Source: Pseudaeromonas sharmana (lineage in GTDB: Bacteria > Pseudomonadota > Gammaproteobacteria > Enterobacterales > Aeromonadaceae). From it: 64,000 nucleotides of DNA. The DNA lies in NCBI RefSeq assembly GCF_042649925.1, contig NZ_JBHSAF010000015.1, positions 1-64,000 on the forward strand, given 5' to 3'. The position numbers and the translations under genes are program-made. The notes below the pieces were generated by a model. That model searched no databases. It saw only the letters and a program-made list of their open reading frames with translations, and was not told the origin of the DNA. Of the stretch, positions 1 through 7,443 are shown piece by piece. Position 1 is the stretch's first letter; each line of letters opens with the position of its first letter.

Positions 1-53
1 ATACCTGCCTGTCACGCAGGGGGTCGCGGGTTCGAGTCCCGTCCGTTCCGCCA
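1..53 (+). tRNA. tRNA-Asp (GTC), 3' part
   Basis: The first 53 bases are the 3' portion of a tRNA, beginning just before the anticodon arm. An anticodon stem CCTGC/GCAGG encloses the loop CTGTCAC, giving anticodon GTC (Asp). A T arm with GGTTCGAGTCC follows, then the acceptor strand and an encoded CCA at 51-53. The sequence matches the E. coli aspartate tRNA closely over this part. The D arm and 5' acceptor strand lie outside the window, so I cannot say whether it belongs to an rRNA operon. Confidence 0.95.
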
Positions 54-62
54 CTACACAGC

Positions 63-90
63 AAAGCCCAGACTTTCGTCTGGGCTTTTT
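63..90 (+). terminator. Rho-independent terminator after tRNA-Asp
   Basis: A 9-bp perfect stem AGCCCAGAC/GTCTGGGCT (65-73 with 78-86) has a TTTC loop and is followed by a T run. It begins 12 bases after the CCA end of the tRNA. Confidence 0.9.
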
Positions 91-202
91 GCTTTGCGTT
101 TCCTGGGGCTGTGAATATTCGCGCTAATTGTCAGCATCTTCGTCGTTGTTGGATGCGACAGAATAGGGTGTCTTGGGCGCGGGTTGTACTTAATAGCAGG
201 AC

Positions 203-232
203 AAAAAAAGACGCCATCAGGCGTCTTTTTTA
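203..232 (-). terminator. Terminator downstream of fis (bidirectional)
   Basis: GACGCC/GGCGTC (210-215 with 220-225) is flanked by an A run on the left and a T run on the right, so it can work in both directions. It lies 17 bases beyond the fis stop codon and would end the dusB-fis transcript. Confidence 0.88.
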
Positions 233-248
233 TTTTTTGGCATAGTAA

Positions 249-548
249 TCAATTCATGCCGTATTTCTTCAGCTTCTTGCGCAGCGTGCCGCGGTTAATG
301 CCCATCATGATGGCGGCGCGAGTTTGATTACCACGAGTATATTGCATGATGATATCCAGCATTGGCGCTTCGACTTCGCTCAGTACCATTTCATAGAGTT
401 CAGCGACATCCTGGCCATTGAGCTGGGAGAGGTAATTACGCAGTGCCTGTTGGACAGACTCGCGCAGCGGACGCTGCATGGGTTCGTGAGTGTGAGCATG
501 AGTGGTCGTGGTAACCAATGCGTCAGAAGTCAGGTTTTGTTCAAACAT
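249..548 (-). CDS. fis: DNA-binding protein Fis
   Basis: Nucleoid-associated protein that bends DNA and activates rRNA, tRNA and recombination events during fast growth. The product is 99 residues, the usual family length (E. coli 98), and the C-terminal helix-turn-helix reads TRAAIMMGINRGTLRKKLKK, virtually identical to E. coli. I start at the ATG at 548, which gives MFEQNL as in E. coli; the open frame runs 12 codons further upstream but that part is the end of dusB. The start lies inside dusB (8-base overlap), so translation is probably coupled and the two share the dusB promoter. A terminator follows 17 bases after the stop. Confidence 0.97.
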   Translation of the reverse strand: MFEQNLTSDALVTTTTHAHTHEPMQRPLRESVQQALRNYLSQLNGQDVAELYEMVLSEVEAPMLDIIMQYTRGNQTRAAIMMGINRGTLRKKLKKYGMN

Positions 549-1533
549 ATGCTGTCTGCTCTTCGTTATGCTGTTGCGTGTCAAAAAAATACTTCAATGC
601 ATCTATTTGGGCGTTTGCCTTCTCTAATGCATTGAAACCTCTACGAAAATCTTGATTTTTTGCTATCCGCTCCAGATACCAGGCAACATGCTTGCGAGCA
701 AATCGAACACCCTGATATTCACCATAGAAGTGATGCAGCGCGTCAATATGCTCTAGCACCAAGGCACGAACCTCTCCCAGGGAAGGGCTGGTTGTGGCCA
801 GGTTCTGCTCCAGATAATGGCGGATTTGGCGAAAAATCCATGGCTGCCCCTGTGCGGCGCGTCCGACCATGATGGCGTCAGCGCCAGTGTAATCCAGCAC
901 ATCACGTGCCTTCTTGGCTGAGTCGATATCGCCATTGGCGATGACAGGGATGGATACAGCCTGTTTGATAGCCTTGATAGTGTCATACTCGGCCTGTCCG
1001 TTAAAAAGACAGGCTCGGGTTCGGCCATGTACAGTCAGTGCCTGAATACCCGCCTGTTCTGCCAGGCGAGCGATCTGGACACCATTACGATGCTGCGGAT
1101 CCCATCCAGTCCGGATTTTCAATGTCACCGGCACTGCGACCGCGTTGACCACGGCCTGCAGGATGCGCTCAACCAGTTCTGGATCCTGTAGCAGGGCAGA
1201 ACCAGCTAATTTTTTGTTTACCTTCTTTGCCGGACATCCCATGTTGATATCAATGATCTGGGCTCCCGCGTCGACATTCAGCCGTGCGGCTTCAGCCATC
1301 AGTTCAGGATCGCAACCGAGAATCTGGACGGAGCGAATGCCCTTCTCATCACAGTGATACCGGCGTTTGCGCGACTTCTCCGTGTCCCAGGTATCGGGAT
1401 TAGCCAACATCATTTCAGAGACTGCCATGCCGGCACCCATTCGCAGACAAAGCTGCCGAAAAGGGCGGTCTGAAATACCGGCCATCGGGGCCAGAATCAG
1501 CGGCGTCTCCAATTTGTAAGGACCAATCTGCAT
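541..1533 (-). CDS. dusB: tRNA-dihydrouridine synthase B
   Basis: FMN-dependent enzyme that reduces uridine to dihydrouridine in the D loop of tRNAs, using NADPH. The protein is 330 residues, a TIM-barrel followed by a C-terminal helical tRNA-binding domain. The N-terminal LAPMAGISDRPFR and the active-site segment INMGCPAKKVNKK, with the catalytic Cys, are visible, as is the FMN-phosphate region GADAIMVGRAA. I start at ATG 1533 (MQIGPYKL), matching E. coli; the frame stays open about 40 codons upstream but that sequence has no family similarity and contains a promoter-like element. First gene of the dusB-fis operon; the 8-base overlap with fis is tighter than in E. coli. Confidence 0.96.
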   Translation of the reverse strand: MQIGPYKLETPLILAPMAGISDRPFRQLCLRMGAGMAVSEMMLANPDTWDTEKSRKRRYHCDEKGIRSVQILGCDPELMAEAARLNVDAGAQIIDINMGCPAKKVNKKLAGSALLQDPELVERILQAVVNAVAVPVTLKIRTGWDPQHRNGVQIARLAEQAGIQALTVHGRTRACLFNGQAEYDTIKAIKQAVSIPVIANGDIDSAKKARDVLDYTGADAIMVGRAAQGQPWIFRQIRHYLEQNLATTSPSLGEVRALVLEHIDALHHFYGEYQGVRFARKHVAWYLERIAKNQDFRRGFNALEKANAQIDALKYFFDTQQHNEEQTAYV

Positions 1534-1841
1534 TACAACGACACAATCAACCATCGGCTCAGGGCGGCGTATATTACGCATTTTTTTCCGCACTGAAAAG
1601 GTTAGAAATTGAGCATGGGGCTTTTTTTTCTCCATTTGTTTTGGCCTAGGCCCTTGCAAAAAAAGATGTTATCTGGCTCACGCTTTGGCGGTATGGTTTG
1701 TGGTGTCGAAAGAGGCTTTTTTTGCTGATTTTTTTGCGATAAAAGCTGTGACGCATGTGTCAGCACCGGGGTGTGAGCGTGTTTAAGTCGCTCGGTGTTG
1801 GATAAAATAAAACGATAGTTGAGTCATCACTCGGTGTGGTC
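1534..1841. other. Divergent intergenic region between dusB and the export cassette
   Basis: About 300 bases with no plausible gene. It holds the candidate dusB promoter and must also hold the promoter of the plus-strand export cassette. An A+T-rich TAAAAT at 1803-1808 is a possible -10 for the latter, but I find no convincing -35. Confidence 0.6.
1571..1599 (-). promoter_or_regulatory. Candidate dusB-fis promoter
   Basis: On the minus strand a TTTTCA hexamer (1599-1594), a 17-base spacer and a TAATAT hexamer (1576-1571) are followed by a G+C-rich stretch (ACGCCGCCCT) where transcription would begin. A G+C-rich discriminator is typical of growth-rate and ppGpp-controlled promoters such as the E. 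coli fis promoter. The -35 match is weak, so this is inference. Confidence 0.5.
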
Positions 1842-3266
1842 ATGTTGGGGAAAAAGGGGAAGTGGGGGCGGTTTTACTCAGCGCTCCTAATGTGGTGGGC
1901 ATCGAACGTCATGGCGGTGCCGTTGAGTTTCGATGAAGCATGGCAGCTCGTTTTGAAGAACAACTCCGGCTTGGCGGCGTCGCAGTCCGGAATTATACAC
2001 GCCTCACATCTGTCTGATGCGGCTCAAGCGCTCAATTTGCCCCAAGTCACCCTGCAGGGCAGCTATACCCATCTCGATAAAGCAGTTGAACTTGATCTGA
2101 TGGACTTGAATCCGATTGCCAGCAATAAAAACAATCCATTGTTATCCAATCCGGCCGTACAGCAGCTGATTCAGGGATTGGGTGGGTCATCGGCGTTTGT
2201 TACAGCCTTCACCGAACAGGATCTGGTTACCAGTTCTGTACAGGCGTTGTGGCCCCTGTATGCCGGAGGCCGAATAGATGCTGCGCAATCCATACGGCAG
2301 GCTCAAGTTGACGAAGCCAAACAGCAATATGCTCTGAAGCAACAAGCGGCCTTCGAAACACTCACTGAACGCTATTACGGGTTAGTGTTGGCTCGAGCTG
2401 CTGTCGGCACGCGACTAAGCTTGGAGCGGGCTTTAGCGGGGCATCTGCTACGCGCACAAAAGATGGAGTCTCAGGGGCAGATTGCCCGTGTTGAGCGCCT
2501 GTCTGCTGAGGCTGCATACCAACAGGCTCGTACCGATACCCTTGCCGCGCAGCGACAAGCCGAGATCGCGGAGCTGGCTCTTGCCAACCTGACGCAGAAG
2601 TCGGGTGGCATTGAGCCAGGTGACGGGTTATTTCTCCATAGCCAGTTACCGCCTGTCGAGACATTTATTCAACCTATGCTTGCGTCGCATCCCGGATTGT
2701 CACTATTGCAGACCAAGTTGACTCAAGCCGATGGTTTGCTGACGGCTGAACAGGGCAAGCGTCTGCCAGAACTGTTTTTGTTTGGCAATTACGCCTTGTA
2801 TGAACAAGACACATTAGCTGCCAAGATGGCGCCAGACTGGTTGGTCGGTGTCGGCGTCAAGGTGCCGCTGATTTCGCGTGACGGAATATCGGATACCACT
2901 GCGGCGGCGGTTGCGACGCAAGTGCAAGTCAAGCAACTGACGGCTCAGTTGCGACAGGATCTGACATTGCTGACCGAAAAGAGCTGGCGTGAAGCGGATC
3001 TGGCACGCGAACAATACCAACACCTCGCCAGCACGGAACGGTTGGCGCAGGAGAACGTCCGCTTGCGCGAAAAGGCGTTTCAGCAAGGACTGGGGACGTC
3101 ACTGGATGTTGAAGATGCGCAAAGCCGTCTGGCTGCCGTACAAACCCAGCGCCAGGCTGTGGCCTATCAATATGTGGTTTGCCTGGCAAGATTGCTGGCG
3201 CTTAGTGGCCAGTCGGCACACTTTTCTCAGTTTCAAACACAAAACCGTATCGAGGTCGCATCATGA
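1842..3266 (+). CDS. TolC-family outer membrane efflux protein
   Basis: Outer-membrane channel subunit of a tripartite exporter. The roughly 474-residue product starts with a positively charged stretch and a hydrophobic segment ending ...WWASNVMA, a plausible signal peptide. The rest is the alternating helical and strand pattern of the OEP family: two repeats with long Gln/Ala-rich coiled-coil helices (for example near DAAQSIRQAQVDEAKQQYAL), and the typical C-terminal motif with GTSLDVEDAQSRLAAVQTQR. I chose ATG 1842; a GTG two codons upstream (1836) is also possible and neither has a strong ribosome-binding site. The stop overlaps the next gene by four bases (ATGA), so it is the first gene of a tightly coupled four-gene operon. 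Confidence 0.88.
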   Translation: MLGKKGKWGRFYSALLMWWASNVMAVPLSFDEAWQLVLKNNSGLAASQSGIIHASHLSDAAQALNLPQVTLQGSYTHLDKAVELDLMDLNPIASNKNNPLLSNPAVQQLIQGLGGSSAFVTAFTEQDLVTSSVQALWPLYAGGRIDAAQSIRQAQVDEAKQQYALKQQAAFETLTERYYGLVLARAAVGTRLSLERALAGHLLRAQKMESQGQIARVERLSAEAAYQQARTDTLAAQRQAEIAELALANLTQKSGGIEPGDGLFLHSQLPPVETFIQPMLASHPGLSLLQTKLTQADGLLTAEQGKRLPELFLFGNYALYEQDTLAAKMAPDWLVGVGVKVPLISRDGISDTTAAAVATQVQVKQLTAQLRQDLTLLTEKSWREADLAREQYQHLASTERLAQENVRLREKAFQQGLGTSLDVEDAQSRLAAVQTQRQAVAYQYVVCLARLLALSGQSAHFSQFQTQNRIEVAS

Positions 3267-4249
3267 GTCGGGTTCGACAGACGCTATTCCTGGGAATTTT
3301 TCTGGCTCTGGTTCTTGGACTGGCGTTGGGATTTTGGTCGGCTTACCGCCCTTCAGCGGAGCGGTTGCAGGGGCAGATTGAGGCACAAAGTTATAGTGTG
3401 TCATCGAAAATTCCCGGACGGCTGGCAACCGTTGCGGTCAAGAAAGGACAGCAACTGACAAAGGGCGATCTGGTATTTACCCTCGTCAGTCCTGAGCTGG
3501 AGGCAAAATTGGCACAGGCCCAAGCCGGTGAGGCCGCGGCCGGTGCCTTGGCGCGAGAGGTCGAGCTTGGCGCACGACGCCAGCAAGTTGCGGCGGCCCA
3601 TGCGCAATGGCAAAAGGCGCTCAGTGCGGCAGCTCTTTATGAAAAGACGTATCGTCGACTGGATAGTCTCTATCGCGATGGTGTATTGGCCTTGCAAAAG
3701 CGCGATGAGGCGTACACCCAGTGGCAAACCGCGCAGCTTACGGCCACAGCCGCACAGCAACAGTTTCTGTTGGCCGAGGAGGGGGCACGGGAAGAGCAGA
3801 AGCTGGCTGCCCATGAGAAAGCCAGAATGGCCGCCGGAGCCGTGGCAGAGGTTCAAGCTTATGCCAATGAACTTAGTGTTGTGAGTCCGGCACAGGGTGA
3901 GGTGACCCAAGTGTTACTTCAGCCTGGCGAGCTGGTGCCACAAGGCTTTCCTGTCGTATCGGTGACTGATATGAGTGATGCCTGGGCGTTGTTGCATGTC
4001 CGTGAGGATATGCTGCAGGCATTTGCCCCGGGCACTGTCTTTGCGGCCCAGATACCGGCATTAGGGCCTCAGCCCGTGCGGCTACGGGTCACGCATGTTG
4101 CGGTGATGGGCGATTTTGCGACCTGGCGAGCTACAGATAGCCGTCAAGGTTTTGATATGCGGACATTTGAGGTCGAGGCGCGGCCAGTCGATCCGATTAA
4201 GGGGTTGCGGGCCGGAATGAGTGTGGTGGTGGAGCTGCCGGATGCCTAG
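3263..4249 (+). CDS. HlyD-family periplasmic adaptor (membrane fusion protein)
   Basis: Bridges inner-membrane transporter and outer-membrane channel. The 328 residues comprise a short cytoplasmic N-terminus, one membrane anchor (about residues 8-26, LFLGIFLALVLGLALGFW), a biotinyl-lipoyl-like domain split around a long Ala/Gln/Glu-rich coiled coil (about 80-200), and a beta-barrel C-terminal region. The first lipoyl half is recognisable in SSKIPGRLATVAVKKGQQL and the second half in VVSPAQGEVTQVLLQPGELV. It overlaps the TolC-type gene by 4 bases and the next permease by 8 bases. The closest architecture I know is E. coli YhiI, which works with the RbbA/YhhJ ABC system. Confidence 0.88.
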   Translation: MSRVRQTLFLGIFLALVLGLALGFWSAYRPSAERLQGQIEAQSYSVSSKIPGRLATVAVKKGQQLTKGDLVFTLVSPELEAKLAQAQAGEAAAGALAREVELGARRQQVAAAHAQWQKALSAAALYEKTYRRLDSLYRDGVLALQKRDEAYTQWQTAQLTATAAQQQFLLAEEGAREEQKLAAHEKARMAAGAVAEVQAYANELSVVSPAQGEVTQVLLQPGELVPQGFPVVSVTDMSDAWALLHVREDMLQAFAPGTVFAAQIPALGPQPVRLRVTHVAVMGDFATWRATDSRQGFDMRTFEVEARPVDPIKGLRAGMSVVVELPDA

Positions 4250-5372
4250 TACCGGCCGGGCAGTGGAATGGCGACTGATTTGGTGTGACCCCTGGCTGCG
4301 CGCACTGACGTGTTGGCTACCGCTGTTGCTATGCGGTTGGATGACCTGGCTGTTCAGCGATGGATTGATTCGCGAGCTGCCTGTGGGGGTAAGCGATCAG
4401 GATCACTCTGCGTTCTCGCGACAATTATCCCGCGCGGTGGATGCCCATCCTGCGATGCAATTGCGAGCCCAATTCAATGCAGTCGAACAAGGAACAGCCG
4501 CGTTGCGACGCGGTGACGTCTATGCGTTGGTCTACATTCCGGCCGATTTTGAAAAGCAGGTTCGCCTGGGAAGACAGCCGCAGATTCACGTTTTTTTCAA
4601 TGCGCAGATGCTGCTGGTTGGACGGCTATTGAGTGGCAGTCTGCAGCAGAGCCTGGGGACGGTGGCTGCTCAGTGGGGTGTCGGTCATAGTCTGATCACG
4701 CATCCGGTGCCTGGAGCTGCACTGGGCGATGCCGTGCCACTGAACAATCAGTTGACGTCGTTGTTCAATAATGGCGGAAATTACGCCCAGTTTCTGGTTT
4801 CAGCCTTGTTGCCGGCCTTGTGGCAAATTCTGATTCTGGTCGCCGCTATCAGCCTGCTGGCACGACGTCATCAATTAGGGCTGGAACCATGCTGTCGCTG
4901 GTCGGATGCCGGCTGGCGGCTGATTCGCTGCTTTTATCCTCTGTGGCTGCTCTATAGCATCTGGGGGGCGCTGATGTTGTTATGGTTTTACGCAGTGCAG
5001 GGGTGGCCTCAGGTCGGTAGTCTCTGGCTGCAATTGCTGGCCCAGGGGTTCATGGTGCTGGCTTGCCTGGCAATGGGGGCACTGTTTTTTGGGGTGACGC
5101 GTGATGGTCCTCGAGCCATGAGTCTGGCGGCAGGGTATTCTGCGCCAGCGTTTGCCTTCATGGGGGTGACCTTTCCGGTTCAGAACATGGATCTGCTGGC
5201 GCGTGCTTGGCGTAGCCTGCTGCCAGTGGCGCACTATACCGAGTTGCAAATTGGTCAGGCGAGCCTGGGCATCACCGGTTTCGCCGCATGGTTGCCGTTA
5301 GGCTATCTGCTGTTATTTCTGCTGGTCTGGCCATTGGTCATGGTTTTGATGTGCCGGAGGCCGCATGTCTAG
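4242..5372 (+). CDS. ABC-2 type permease (YhhJ-like), first of two
   Basis: Inner-membrane permease with an ABC-2 layout: an N-terminal transmembrane helix (about residues 20-38), a long periplasmic domain carrying PVGVSDQDHSAFSRQLSRAV and similar sequence, then five or so C-terminal helices. Start taken at ATG 4242 (MPSTGRAVEW), with GGAG seven bases upstream; an alternative GTG at 4221 lies deeper inside hlyD. Overlaps hlyD and the next gene by 8 bases each. No ATP-binding motif is present in this protein or anywhere else in the cassette. Confidence 0.82.
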   Translation: MPSTGRAVEWRLIWCDPWLRALTCWLPLLLCGWMTWLFSDGLIRELPVGVSDQDHSAFSRQLSRAVDAHPAMQLRAQFNAVEQGTAALRRGDVYALVYIPADFEKQVRLGRQPQIHVFFNAQMLLVGRLLSGSLQQSLGTVAAQWGVGHSLITHPVPGAALGDAVPLNNQLTSLFNNGGNYAQFLVSALLPALWQILILVAAISLLARRHQLGLEPCCRWSDAGWRLIRCFYPLWLLYSIWGALMLLWFYAVQGWPQVGSLWLQLLAQGFMVLACLAMGALFFGVTRDGPRAMSLAAGYSAPAFAFMGVTFPVQNMDLLARAWRSLLPVAHYTELQIGQASLGITGFAAWLPLGYLLLFLLVWPLVMVLMCRRPHV

Positions 5373-6489
5373 GCTCAAAGCGCTGTGGCTGCAGGAGTTG
5401 AGTTCGCTGCTAGCTGATCGCGCAGTCCTGCTGACGTTGTTTGGCGGTATTCTGTTTTACGCTTGGTTATACCCGCTGCCCTATGCCCAGCAGGTCGCCA
5501 GATCGTTGCCGATTTTGGTGGTTGACGAAGACAACAGTGTCCTCTCTCGGCGGCTGGCATTTATGGCCGATGCCACCCCCCAGTTGGTATTGGTCGGCCA
5601 GGCGGCCACCTTGCGCGAGGCTGAAGCACGCATTCGACAAGGAGAGGCGAGAGGCCTGTTGCTGATCCCGCAACATTTTTACCGCGATGTACGTCTGGGC
5701 AGGAGTGTCACCCTCAGTCTGGCTGGGGATGGTGCCTACTACCTGATTTATGGTGCCATAGCCGAGGGGCTAAGCAGCGCTGCGGCGACCCTGGGGGCGC
5801 TGGTGCGGATTCAACGCCTCTCTGCCGAGGGTGGTGGCCCCATGGTATTACAGCACTGGAGCCCATTTTCGCTGCAGATGCAGCCAGTTTTCAATCCGAC
5901 ATTGGGCTATCAACAGTACGTCGTCCCGGCCGTATTCTTGTTTATCCTGCAGCAGACGTTACTGATTGGTTTGGGTCTCAGAGGGGTTAGCGAGCGAGAG
6001 CAAGGGCTGCACCTGCGCGGGCAGGGCCGGGTGCGATTATTGCTGTTCATGCTGCTCTATTTGATCTTTTTTATGTTCTATTTTGGCCCCTGTATGGCCT
6101 ATTACGGTTTGAGTCGCGATGCCCAGCCCTGGCAACTGCTGGCATTTGTGTTGCCATTTTTCCTGGCTGCGGGCTTGCTAGGCCTGCTGTTGGGGTGCGT
6201 AACCGCGCGGCGCGAGATGGTGACACCGATGGTCATTCTGTCGTCGTTACCATTGCTGTTTGCTTCGGGATTTATCTGGCCGACGGAAATGTTACCCGGT
6301 CCACTGCAAGTGGTGATGTCGCTGTTGCCGACCATGCCCGGCATTAACGGGCTATTACGGTTGAATACGATGGGGGCCGATTGGTCTGCTGTGAATGGAT
6401 TATGGTGGCAGCTGTGGGCCCAGGTGATCACCTATGGCGGCCTGGTGTGGTGGATCCGTCGGCGGACGAAGAGCAAGCCCGTCGCATGA
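5365..6489 (+). CDS. ABC-2 type permease (YhhJ-like), second of two
   Basis: A second 374-residue permease of the same ABC-2 design as its neighbour: an N-terminal helix, a periplasmic domain (SLPILVVDEDNSVLSRRLAF is the counterpart of the segment in the first permease), then a cluster of hydrophobic helices in the C-terminal half. The two are paralogues and probably form a heterodimer. It is the last gene of the cassette; the stop codon lies within a small inverted repeat. Substrate unknown. An ABC ATPase encoded elsewhere would be needed if this is a normal ABC exporter. Confidence 0.82.
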   Translation: MSRLKALWLQELSSLLADRAVLLTLFGGILFYAWLYPLPYAQQVARSLPILVVDEDNSVLSRRLAFMADATPQLVLVGQAATLREAEARIRQGEARGLLLIPQHFYRDVRLGRSVTLSLAGDGAYYLIYGAIAEGLSSAAATLGALVRIQRLSAEGGGPMVLQHWSPFSLQMQPVFNPTLGYQQYVVPAVFLFILQQTLLIGLGLRGVSEREQGLHLRGQGRVRLLLFMLLYLIFFMFYFGPCMAYYGLSRDAQPWQLLAFVLPFFLAAGLLGLLLGCVTARREMVTPMVILSSLPLLFASGFIWPTEMLPGPLQVVMSLLPTMPGINGLLRLNTMGADWSAVNGLWWQLWAQVITYGGLVWWIRRRTKSKPVA

Positions 6490-6496
6490 CGGGCTT
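6475..6496. repeat. Stem-loop at the end of the export cassette
   Basis: AAGCCCGTC/GACGGGCTT with a 4-base loop spans the stop codon of the second permease. It has no T run in either direction, so it may be a weak terminator or an mRNA 3' end-protecting hairpin between convergent genes. Confidence 0.5.
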
Positions 6497-6508
6497 GGTG
6501 TACCTGGT

Positions 6509-7384
6509 TTAACGCTTGGTGCCTGAAAGGCGGCACCACTCCTCATGAGTGACGGTTGGGTCCATGTCGAACCATTGCCCGTATATTTGTTCCAGCTCTG
6601 GCGCCTGGGTCTCCAGCACGCCCGAGAGCGCCAGTTTGCCCCCAGGCCTGACTAACTGGTTCATCAAGGGAGCCAGCTCCCGTAACGGCCCCGCGAGAAT
6701 GTTGGCGACCAGAATATCCGCCTGAAGCTGTGTTGGCTGCTCTTCCGGCAGGAAGAGCTCCAGACGATCAGCCACTCCGTTGCGCTGGGCATTGTCGCGG
6801 CTGGCCTGGATGGCCTGCGGATCGATGTCGATACCGACAACACGTTCTGCTCCCAGTTTCAGCGCGGCAATGGCCAGGATCCCCGAACCACAGCCAAAAT
6901 CGACCACGGTTTGGCCCTGTAATGCTTGGGCATCAAGCCAGCGCAGGCAGAGTGCCGTGGTCGGGTGGGTCCCGGTACCGAATGCCAGGCCAGGATCCAG
7001 CATGACATTCACCGCCTCGGGATCCGGCACTTCGCGCCAGCTAGGGCAGATCCACAGCCGTTCACCAAACTGCATCGGGTGAAAGTGTTCCATCCATTCG
7101 CGCACCCAATCCTTGTCTTCGAGTTGTTCAACTCGGTATGGCATATCAGCACCGAAATGGCGTTTGAAGAATGCAACGATAGGTGCAGGATCCACTTCGG
7201 CATCAAACAGCCCGGTCACCATGGTTTCACCCCAGAGCTTGGTTTCACCGGGTAGTGGCTCATAGACAGGGTTGTCGTGGGCATCCATATAGGTGACCGC
7301 CTGGGCACCTTGTCCCATCAGCATGTTACTGAGCTTATTAGCACTCTTGGCAGTGGCGTAGAGTCTTATTTGAATCCATGGCAT
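6509..7384 (-). CDS. prmA: Ribosomal protein L11 methyltransferase
   Basis: Trimethylates amino groups of ribosomal protein L11 using S-adenosylmethionine. The protein is 291 residues, close to E. coli PrmA. The N-terminal substrate-recognition domain starts MPWIQIRLYA and contains YEPLPGETKLWG; the SAM-binding motif I is VVDFGCGSGILAIAALKLGA, followed by the NILAGPL motif. The start ATG fits the family start exactly. In E. coli prmA lies directly upstream of dusB-fis; here a 4.6-kb export cassette on the opposite strand separates them. Confidence 0.96.
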   Translation of the reverse strand: MPWIQIRLYATAKSANKLSNMLMGQGAQAVTYMDAHDNPVYEPLPGETKLWGETMVTGLFDAEVDPAPIVAFFKRHFGADMPYRVEQLEDKDWVREWMEHFHPMQFGERLWICPSWREVPDPEAVNVMLDPGLAFGTGTHPTTALCLRWLDAQALQGQTVVDFGCGSGILAIAALKLGAERVVGIDIDPQAIQASRDNAQRNGVADRLELFLPEEQPTQLQADILVANILAGPLRELAPLMNQLVRPGGKLALSGVLETQAPELEQIYGQWFDMDPTVTHEEWCRLSGTKR

Positions 7385-7443
7385 GGTGCGATCTCATTTC
7401 ATGTGGCATGCCGGCATTGTATCACAGCCGGCTAACTGCGCCG

